Below, one piece after another: positions 58,165-64,000 of a stretch of 64,000 nt of DNA. A program made the position numbers and the translations under genes. The first letter of the stretch is position 1. Every line of letters starts with the position of its first letter. Source of the DNA: Nevskia sp964451925 (GTDB lineage: Bacteria; Pseudomonadota; Gammaproteobacteria; Nevskiales; Nevskiaceae); assembly GCA_964451925.1 (NCBI GenBank), contig CAYVKA010000010.1, forward strand, positions 1 to 64,000, read 5' to 3'. The notes under the pieces were generated by a model. It made no database searches and was not told the origin of the DNA. It was given only the letters and a program-made list of their open reading frames with translations.

Positions 58165-58911
58165 TCAGTTACGCTCGATATCCAGCCGCAGCACGGCCAG
58201 CCACAGGAAGAACACGGTGAACAGCACGTAGTAGATGACGTCCGCGGTGTTGAAAATTCCCCTGCGCAGGCTCTCGAAGTGGCCGATCAGCGACAGGTAG
58301 CCGAACACCTGGGCAAAGGGGATCTGCTGGTTGGCGACGATCTGGATCAGCCACACCAGCAGCAGCAGGCCGAAGCTCAGCACCGCGGCGATGGTCGGCT
58401 CGCGCGTCAGGGTGGAGACGAACAGCCCGGCCGCGCCGAACGCCAGCATCATCAGGAACAGGCCGAGCAGGCCGGCGCCGATGAAGCCCAGGTCCAGATG
58501 GGTGCCGGACAGCAGAGTCAGCGGCATGATCGCCAGCAGCAGCAGCGTCGCCAGCATGAAGCTGACCAGGCCGAGGAACTTGCCCAGCACGATCTCGATC
58601 AGCGAGGCCGGCGCCGACAGCAGCAGCGTGATGCTGCCGCTCTTGCGCTCCTCGGCGAACAGCCGCATGGTCATCAGCGGCATCACCAGCAGCAGCAGCA
58701 CCGTGGCGAAGCCGAACAGGCCGCCGCCGATGAAGTCGGCCACGCCCTGGAACTGGTCGGCCATCTGCGCGTTCTGCGCATAGCCGAACAGCAGCGTGGC
58801 GAAGATGAAGCCGAGGATCATCTGCAGCACGAACAGCACCGCCCAGGCCAGCGGTGAAACAAAGATGCGGCGCGCCTCGTTGCGCGCGATGGTCAGGACG
58901 ACGGTGCTCAC
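58165..58911 (-). CDS. ABC-2-type permease (GldF-like)
   Basis: 248 aa. Six membrane helices: PLAWAVLFVLQMILGFIFAT, FATVLLLLVMPLMTMRLFAEE (the ABC-2 RxxAEER motif), LGKFLGLVSFMLATLLLLAI, FLMMLAFGAAGLFVSTLTRE and IYYVLFTVFFLWLAVLRLD. GTG start at 58911 overlaps the stop of the ATPase gene by 4 bp (GTGA), so translation is coupled. Partner of the ATPase and GldG-type protein. Confidence 0.92.
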   Translation of the reverse strand: MSTVVLTIARNEARRIFVSPLAWAVLFVLQMILGFIFATLLFGYAQNAQMADQFQGVADFIGGGLFGFATVLLLLVMPLMTMRLFAEERKSGSITLLLSAPASLIEIVLGKFLGLVSFMLATLLLLAIMPLTLLSGTHLDLGFIGAGLLGLFLMMLAFGAAGLFVSTLTREPTIAAVLSFGLLLLVWLIQIVANQQIPFAQVFGYLSLIGHFESLRRGIFNTADVIYYVLFTVFFLWLAVLRLDIERN

Positions 58912-59864
58912 GCGGCCTCCTTCTGCGTTTCGTGGATGGTGATGTCGCCGGAGGTCAGTTCGACGAACACCTCTTCCAGCGTCTTGGCCTGCGAGCGCAG
59001 CTCGAACAGGCCCCAGCCGTTCTTCGCCGCCGTTTCGGCCAGGACTTCGCGCGGATCGGCGCCCGCGTCCACGGCCAGGCGGAACAGGCCGCCGTCCAGC
59101 GCCTCGGCGTGGTTCACGCCCGGCAGGCCCTTCAGGGTTTCCAGCGAGGGCGGCCGGCGCAGGCCGGCGATCACGGTTTCGACACGGTGCTGCGCCGTGT
59201 TCTCGATCGACTCCGAGTACACCGAACGGCCCTTGTTGACGATCATCACGCGGCTGCACACCGCCTGGATCTCCGGCAGGATGTGGCTGGACAGGATCAC
59301 GCTGTGGCTCTCGCCGAGCTGTTTGATCAGCGCCCGGATCTCGCGTATCTGGATCGGGTCCAGGCCCACGGTGGGTTCGTCGAGGATGATCACCGGCGGG
59401 CGGTGGATGATGGCCTGGGCCAGGCCGACGCGCTGCTGGTAGCCTTTGGACAGGTTGTGGATCAGGCGCTCGGCCACATCCACCAGGCCGCAGGCCTGCT
59501 TGGCACGGATCACCGCCGCCTCGCGCTCGCCGCCGGGGATGCCGTGCAGGCCGGCGCAGAAGCGCAGGTATTCGTTGACCGTCAGTTCCGGGTACAGCGG
59601 CGGCTGTTCCGGCAGGTAGCCGAGGCTGGCCTTGGCCGCCTTGGGATCCTGCGTCAGGTCGATGCCGTTGATCTTCACCGTGCCGCCGCTGGGCGCCAGG
59701 CAGCCGGCGAGCATCTTCATCGTGGTGGACTTGCCGGCGCCGTTGGGGCCGAGCAGGCCGAGGATTTCACCCTTGCGCAGGGTCAGGTCGAGGCCGCTGA
59801 CCGCCGTCGTCGCGCCGTAGCGCCGCGACAGCTCGCGGGCCTCGATGAGGATCTGGTTTTCCAT
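58908..59864 (-). CDS. ABC transporter ATPase (GldA-like)
   Basis: 318 aa. LLGPNGAGKSTTMKML (Walker A), LGYLPEQPPLYPELTVNEYL (Q-loop), NLSKGYQQRVGLAQAI (signature), VIILDEPTVGLDPIQI (Walker B), ILSSHIL (H-loop). The last 100 residues are the C-terminal regulatory extension seen in GldA/CcmA-like ATPases. First gene of the four-gene operon ending with the DUF4340 gene. Confidence 0.93.
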   Translation of the reverse strand: MENQILIEARELSRRYGATTAVSGLDLTLRKGEILGLLGPNGAGKSTTMKMLAGCLAPSGGTVKINGIDLTQDPKAAKASLGYLPEQPPLYPELTVNEYLRFCAGLHGIPGGEREAAVIRAKQACGLVDVAERLIHNLSKGYQQRVGLAQAIIHRPPVIILDEPTVGLDPIQIREIRALIKQLGESHSVILSSHILPEIQAVCSRVMIVNKGRSVYSESIENTAQHRVETVIAGLRRPPSLETLKGLPGVNHAEALDGGLFRLAVDAGADPREVLAETAAKNGWGLFELRSQAKTLEEVFVELTSGDITIHETQKEAA

Positions 59865-59960
59865 GAGTGGATGGTTTGTAGGTCTTGGAGGATGCGGCGG
59901 GCCTGTGACCGGCACCGCCGGCCCGGAGTTCCCGGGGCGCGCCGTACTATACAAGCCGGG

Positions 59961-60023
59961 ATGCGGGAATGGGGAATGGGGAATCGCAGCAGCCGATTCC
60001 ACATTCCCCGTTCCCGTATCCCG
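59961..60023. repeat. G/A-rich inverted repeat (GGGAATGGGGAAT type), copy 1
   Basis: Left arm GCGGGAATGGGGAATGGGG and right arm ending CATTCCCCGTTCCCG face each other around a short loop, between the acyltransferase stop and the ABC ATPase start. Two similar elements lie at 60931-61049 and 61487-61627. They look like a family of mobile or expanding palindromes. Confidence 0.65.
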
Positions 60024-60028
60024 GCGTT

Positions 60029-60913
60029 TTACGGAAGATTGACATACGGATCGGCCTCGCCCGGCGGGCGCCGCCGGTAGCGCTTGTAGCTCCACCAATA
60101 TTGTTCCGGCAGCCGCGCCACGCAGGCTTCCACGCCCTGGTTGAGCGCGGCCGGGCCCTGCTCGGGATCGTCGATGCCGGCGGGCGCGCGTTCCAGGTGG
60201 AAGCGGAAGCCGCGGCCCCAGGACAGGCGCTCGGCGCTGATGAACCACACCGGCGCGCCGCTGCGCGCCGCCAGCTTGCCGACCAGGTCCATGGTGTTGG
60301 CCGGCACACCGAACAGCGGCGCGAACCGGGTGCCGGACTCGTCCGGCGGGTCGTGGTCGGGCAGGATGCCGACCAGCTCGCCGCGCCGGAGCGCGCCGAG
60401 CAGGGCCTTGACGCCGCCGCCGCTGGTCGGCACCGGCCTGACCGCCGGCAGCCGGCTGCGCCCCTGCAGAATCACCGCGTCGGACACGCCCTTCTGCGGC
60501 TTGTACAGCACCGTGATCGGCCCGGCCTGCGAGCAGAAGAAGCTGGCGATCTCCCAGGCGCCGAGGTGCGGCGTCAGCATGATGGCACCCTTGCCGCCCG
60601 CCACCGCGGTATGCAGCGCGCGCAAGGCCGCGGTGTCGCCGATCCAGCGGCGCAGCCGCCGCTCGCTGCCGAACCACAGCGCCGGCGCCTCGCACACCGC
60701 CTTGCCGCTCTCGATCATGCTGCGCCGGCCAATGCGGGCGCGCTCCGCCGGCGAGCGCTCCGGGAAGCACAGGTCGAGATGGCGCCGCGTCACCGCGCGC
60801 AGGCCGTTGGGCGCCAGCCACAGCACGCTGCCCAGCAGCCAGCCGAGGCCGTGCAGCAGCGGCAACGGCAGCTGGCCGAGGACGATCAGCGTCCAGCGCA
60901 GTAAAGTCGTCAT
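60029..60913 (-). CDS. Lysophospholipid/lipid A acyltransferase (LpxL/LpxM family)
   Basis: 294 aa. N-terminal helix (ILGQLPLPLLHGLGWLLGSVLWLA shape), RRHLDLCFPERSPAER, the HX4E motif LTPHLGAWEIAS, VGILPDHDPPDES, and EQYWWSYKRYRRRPPG at the C-terminus. More similar to LpxL-type enzymes that take palmitoleoyl or lauroyl chains than to PlsC. A second member is at 36.8 kb. It stands between two copies of the G/A-rich inverted repeat and is not linked to other LPS genes. Confidence 0.9.
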   Translation of the reverse strand: MTTLLRWTLIVLGQLPLPLLHGLGWLLGSVLWLAPNGLRAVTRRHLDLCFPERSPAERARIGRRSMIESGKAVCEAPALWFGSERRLRRWIGDTAALRALHTAVAGGKGAIMLTPHLGAWEIASFFCSQAGPITVLYKPQKGVSDAVILQGRSRLPAVRPVPTSGGGVKALLGALRRGELVGILPDHDPPDESGTRFAPLFGVPANTMDLVGKLAARSGAPVWFISAERLSWGRGFRFHLERAPAGIDDPEQGPAALNQGVEACVARLPEQYWWSYKRYRRRPPGEADPYVNLP

Positions 60914-60930
60914 CCGGTAATTATCCCTCA

Positions 60931-61049
60931 GGCGGGAATCGGGAATCGGGAATCGGGAATGGGGAATGGGGATTCGGGAATCGAAGAAACCCGGGAGCGC
61001 AAGGGATTTGGCTGCTACGATTCCCCATTCTCCATTCCCTATTCCCGCA
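60931..61049. repeat. G/A-rich inverted repeat, copy 2
   Basis: Tandem GGGAATC/GGGAATG units at 60931-60983 oppose CATTCTCCATTCCCTATTCCC at 61017-61049, leaving a 33-bp loop. The element sits between the divergent acyltransferase and dtd genes and reaches to 6 bp before the dtd start, leaving no ribosome-binding site there. Confidence 0.65.
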
Positions 61050-61054
61050 ACAAA

Positions 61055-61540
61055 GTGATCGGGCTACTGCAAAGGGTGCGGCGGGCTGCGGTGGAAGTGG
61101 CCGGCGAGACCGTCGCCGCCATCGGCCCGGGCCTGCTGGTACTGGTCGGGGTGCAGCGCGAGGATGGCGAGGCCCAAGGGCGGCGGCTGCTCGAACGCCT
61201 GCTCGGCTACCGCGTGTTTCCGGACACCGGGGGCCGCATGAACCTGAGCCTGCGCGACACCGGCGGCGGCCTGCTGCTGGTGCCGCAGTTCACCCTGGCG
61301 GCGGACACCGCCAAGGGGGCGCGGCCCAGCTTCGCCAGCGCCGCCGAACCGGCCCGCGCCAGAGCGCTGTTTGAAGCACTGGTGGCGCAAGCCCGCCAGG
61401 AATGGCCGGACAGCGGCAGCGGGGTGTTCGGCGCCGATATGCAGGTCAGCCTGGTGAATGACGGCCCGGTGACCTTCTGGCTGGAAACGGGAGGTGAGGG
61501 GCGAGAGGCGGGAAGCGCAACGGCGCCGCGGCAGGTCTGA
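61055..61540 (+). CDS. dtd: D-aminoacyl-tRNA deacylase
   Basis: 161 aa from a GTG at 61055. Conserved core: VIGLLQRVRRAAVEVAGE, GPGLLVLVGV, GYRVFPDTGGRMNLSL, PQFTLAADTAKGARPSF (SQFTL motif) and ADMQVSLVNDGPVTFWLE (Gly-cis-Pro motif). It hydrolyses D-amino acids from tRNA. The core ends near residue 145. The final 17 residues (TGGEGREAGSATAPRQV) are encoded by the neighbouring inverted repeat and exceed the family length. No ribosome-binding site precedes the GTG. Confidence 0.95.
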   Translation: MIGLLQRVRRAAVEVAGETVAAIGPGLLVLVGVQREDGEAQGRRLLERLLGYRVFPDTGGRMNLSLRDTGGGLLLVPQFTLAADTAKGARPSFASAAEPARARALFEALVAQARQEWPDSGSGVFGADMQVSLVNDGPVTFWLETGGEGREAGSATAPRQV

Positions 61541-61627
61541 AGCTTGCTTGCCGTTCATGCCGCCCACGCGGCCCGAAACGGCCTTTTTTCGCTTTTGCGC
61601 CTCCCGCCTCTCGCCTCCCGCTTCCCA
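61487..61627. repeat. G/A-rich inverted repeat, copy 3 (overlaps end of dtd)
   Basis: GAGAGGCGGGAAGCGCAA on the left (to about 61521) and GCGCCTCCCGCCTCTCGCC on the right (about 61597-61620) are inverted near-copies. The left arm is inside the dtd reading frame. Between the arms lies the T-rich hairpin at 61570-61589. Confidence 0.6.
61570..61589 (+). terminator. Possible intrinsic terminator of dtd
   Basis: GGCC-CGAAAC-GGCC followed by six T, 30 bp after the dtd stop. The stem is only 4 bp, so efficiency is uncertain; the larger flanking inverted repeat could help. Confidence 0.4.
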
Positions 61628-61684
61628 ATCGAGCATTATTTAGCCATCAGGGCGGCCACGCCGCCCACCACAGAACCATTTTTC

Positions 61685-63517
61685 ATGACCTCCACCACCC
61701 AGTCCGCCGAGCGCATGCCGGCCGGCATCCCGTTCATCATCGCCAACGAACTGGCCGAGCGCTTCTGCTACTACGGCATCAATTCGATCCTCACCGTGTA
61801 CATGGTGCAGCACCTGCACTTCGGCGACGCGCAGGCCACCATCTGGCAGTCGCTGTTCAAGTTCGGCGCCTATTTCTTCCCGTTCTTCGCCGCCATCCTG
61901 GCGGATGTGTTCTGGGGCAAGTTCAAGACCATCATGTTCCTGGCGCTGTTCTACTGCGCCGGCTGCGCCGTGGTGGCCCTGGTCAGCGGGCCTTCGGCGC
62001 TGGCCTTCGGCCTGTTTCTGACCGCCTTCGGCACCGGTATCAAGTCCTGCGTCTCGACCAATGTCGGCGACCAGTTCACCGAAAAGAACCAGCACCTGAT
62101 TTCCAAGGCCTTCAGCTATTTCTATTTCTCCATCAACCTGGGCTCCTCGGTCTCGATCTTCATGTGCCCGGTGTGGCTGGAGAGCTACGGCCCCAAGGTG
62201 GCATTCGGCATACCGGCGGCGATGATGCTGCTGGCCACGGCGGTGTTCTGGGCCGGCCGCACGCGCTTCACGGTGATCCCGCCGGCGATGAAACAGCGGC
62301 AGAACCGCGGCGCGCTGACCTTCGCCCTGTGCTTCGCGCCGGTGCTGGGCATCACCATGTGGGTCTGGCACGCCAGCGGCAGCACCGCCTACGCGGTGCT
62401 GGCCCTGCTGGCGCAGATGGCGCTGGTGATCTACCTGTGCCTGAAAACCGGCCTGCGCCGGGCTTTGCCGGCGGAGCTGGTGGCTTGGCTGGAGCAGTCC
62501 TTCACCGGCGACAGCCTCAAGCTGGTGCTGAAGCTGGGCTTCATCTACTACCTGTTCATCGCGATGTTCTGGTCGTTGTGGGAGCAGTCCAACGGCCAGA
62601 CCTGGACGCTGCAGGCCACCTCGGACCTGATGGAGAAGCACCTGTTCTCCTTCCTCAAGGGCGTACCGCTGCTCGACGCGCTGTCCGGCTTCGAGATCCT
62701 GCCGGCGCAGCTCACCGTGGTCAACGGCCTGTTCATCCTGCTGATGATCCCGATCTTCACCTTCGTGGTGTTTCCGCTGTGGCAGCGCCTGTTCAAGATC
62801 ACCGCGCTGCGCAAGATCTGCGTCGGCCTGTTCGTCATCGCCACGTCGTTCCTGATCATCGCCTGGATCGAAAACCAGATCGTCCATGGCCACAGCGTCA
62901 GCGCCTGGTGGCAGATCCTGGCCTACGGCGTGCTCAGCGCCTCCGAGGTGCTGATCTCGATCACCGCGCTGGAATTCGCCTACAGCCAGGCGCCGCTGAA
63001 GATGAAGAGCTTCATGATGGCGGCGATGTACCTGTTCTCGGTCAGCGTCGGCCAGGCCTTCACGGTCGAGGTCAACACCCGCATGATCAAGCCGCTGCAG
63101 GCCACGGCGGTGCAGTCCGGCGCAGAAACCTGGGTTTCGCTGGGCGACGTCTCCGGCATGCAGACCGGCCAGAAGATCGATTTCGACGGCGATACCGGCA
63201 TGAGCATGAACGGCGATGACGGCAAGCCGACCGGCCTCGACGGCACCTTCCTGATCGCCGAGATCGACCCCGCCGGCAAGCGCGTCAAGCTGATGGACGT
63301 GGTGCACCGCCAGCCGCTGGCCAGCAGCGGCGAATACAAACCGGCCAGCGGCAAGGTTTCGACCTATCGCCTGGTCGGCGCCATGTATTTCCTGTTCTTC
63401 GCCGCCGCCGCCGGCCTGGCCGGCTTCATCTTCATTTTCGTCAGCGGCCTGTACCGTGAGAAAATCCACGTGCGCCAGGACGATCCCGTCGCCGATGCGG
63501 CGCAAGGCGCGCTGTAA
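61685..63517 (+). CDS. POT-family proton-dependent peptide transporter
   Basis: 610 aa. Membrane protein with about 12-14 helices. The POT proton motif ExxER is present (NELAERFCYYGINSILTVYM), then FGTGIKSCVSTNVGDQF, FSYFYFSINLGSSVS, EQSNGQTWTLQA and LITALEF-type helices. Before the last helix there is an extra-membrane insert of about 90 residues (SGAETWVSLGDVSGMQTGQKI to PASGKVSTYRL). ATG at 61685 chosen; the upstream frame is repeat DNA. Takes up di- and tripeptides with protons. Confidence 0.92.
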   Translation: MTSTTQSAERMPAGIPFIIANELAERFCYYGINSILTVYMVQHLHFGDAQATIWQSLFKFGAYFFPFFAAILADVFWGKFKTIMFLALFYCAGCAVVALVSGPSALAFGLFLTAFGTGIKSCVSTNVGDQFTEKNQHLISKAFSYFYFSINLGSSVSIFMCPVWLESYGPKVAFGIPAAMMLLATAVFWAGRTRFTVIPPAMKQRQNRGALTFALCFAPVLGITMWVWHASGSTAYAVLALLAQMALVIYLCLKTGLRRALPAELVAWLEQSFTGDSLKLVLKLGFIYYLFIAMFWSLWEQSNGQTWTLQATSDLMEKHLFSFLKGVPLLDALSGFEILPAQLTVVNGLFILLMIPIFTFVVFPLWQRLFKITALRKICVGLFVIATSFLIIAWIENQIVHGHSVSAWWQILAYGVLSASEVLISITALEFAYSQAPLKMKSFMMAAMYLFSVSVGQAFTVEVNTRMIKPLQATAVQSGAETWVSLGDVSGMQTGQKIDFDGDTGMSMNGDDGKPTGLDGTFLIAEIDPAGKRVKLMDVVHRQPLASSGEYKPASGKVSTYRLVGAMYFLFFAAAAGLAGFIFIFVSGLYREKIHVRQDDPVADAAQGAL

Positions 63518-63536
63518 GCAACCGATAGGCAGGAAC

Positions 63537-64000
63537 GTGAACGAGGCCGTAATCGAACCGATGAACCCGCCGGGCAGGGTCCGCCTGGCGCCGGAGCGCG
63601 GCGAAGCCAACAAGCTGGTCAAGCGCCTGCGCCGCCAGGTCGGCCAGGCGATCCAGGACTACGCCATGATCCGCGACGGCGACAAGGTCATGGTGTGCCT
63701 GTCCGGCGGCAAGGATTCCTACACCATGCTGGATATCCTGCTGCAGCTGCGCGAGGCGGCGCCGGTGCAGTTCGAACTGGTGGCGGTGAACCTGGACCAG
63801 AAGCAGCCGGACTTCCCCGAGCACGTGCTGCCGGATTACCTCAAGGCGCGCGGCGTGCCGTACCACATCATCGAGCAGGACACCTACTCGGTGGTCAAAC
63901 GCGTCATCCCCGAAGGCAAAACCATGTGCAGCCTGTGCTCGCGCCTGCGGCGCGGCGCGCTGTACACCTATGCCGCCGAGAACGGTTTCAACAAGATCGC
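63537..64000 (+). CDS. ttcA: tRNA 2-thiocytidine synthetase TtcA (5' part, cut by window end)
   Basis: The first 154 codons. GTG at 63537 after AGGAAC, or an ATG at 63561. P-loop SGGKDS at residues 56-61, RDGDKVMVCLSGGKDSYTML, VAVNLDQKQPDFPEHVLP and the first Cys pair C131SLC134 with SRLRRGALYTYA. TtcA uses an Fe-S cluster and ATP to thiolate cytidine 32 in tRNA, with sulfur from a cysteine desulfurase. Only 19 bp separate it from the peptide transporter stop. The C-terminal part is outside the window. Confidence 0.95.
   Translation, partial: MNEAVIEPMNPPGRVRLAPERGEANKLVKRLRRQVGQAIQDYAMIRDGDKVMVCLSGGKDSYTMLDILLQLREAAPVQFELVAVNLDQKQPDFPEHVLPDYLKARGVPYHIIEQDTYSVVKRVIPEGKTMCSLCSRLRRGALYTYAAENGFNKI

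Overview
The window is high-GC DNA from a Gram-negative bacterium, most likely a gammaproteobacterium near Nevskiales/Solimonadaceae or Xanthomonadales. The evidence is a Kdo/heptose LPS core cluster (waaA, waaC, two LpxL-type acyltransferases), many lipoprotein and TonB-dependent genes, ttcA, mutM and dtd, REP-like palindromes, and GGGAATGGGGAAT-type inverted repeats between genes. The genus is a guess.

Layout. 0.5-9 kb: secreted or lipoprotein hydrolases (a phosphodiester-glycosidase-like lipoprotein with a poly-Ser linker, and an SGNH hydrolase plus neutral ceramidase pair), a divergent LysR/SDR pair and an IS3 orfA remnant. 9.3-24 kb: a locus of periplasmic, outer-membrane and redox genes. 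It holds a Cys-less rhodanese, a sigma-54 enhancer-binding protein without a sensor domain, a minus-strand run of DUF1549/DUF1553, DUF1501, CHRD, a 64-aa ExbB-like protein and TonB, a minus-strand run of cytochrome c', cytochrome b561 and an MBL hydrolase, and a plus-strand run of TonB-dependent receptor, cytochrome c and peroxiredoxin. Three -24/-12 promoters with exact GG-N10-GC spacing sit before the rhodanese, DUF1549/DUF1553 and receptor genes, so the locus looks like one sigma-54 regulon. I know of no description of such a system.

24-29 kb: a family 2A encapsulin operon transcribed as rhodanese, serine O-acetyltransferase, encapsulin shell, cysteine desulfurase. The desulfurase carries a disordered cargo domain of about 310 residues. 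29-34 kb: a truncated AraC regulator, a 958-aa natural fusion of an APC permease to a flavin monooxygenase, and a divergent SDR/TetR pair around a near-perfect 33-bp operator, followed by tRNA-Arg(CCG).

34.5-47 kb: RarD, then the LPS inner-core region with waaA, an LpxL-type acyltransferase, eight or nine glycosyltransferases of families 2, 4 and 9, and waaC. 47-55.6 kb: a TPR protein and an L,D-transpeptidase sharing a C-terminal NTF2-like domain, an Atm1-type ABC exporter, a PlsC acyltransferase, an epimerase, Dps, a GntR regulator and MutM. 55.6-64 kb: a REPIN-like palindrome pair, a Gld-type ABC operon, a second LpxL-type acyltransferase, dtd, a POT peptide transporter and the 5' part of ttcA.
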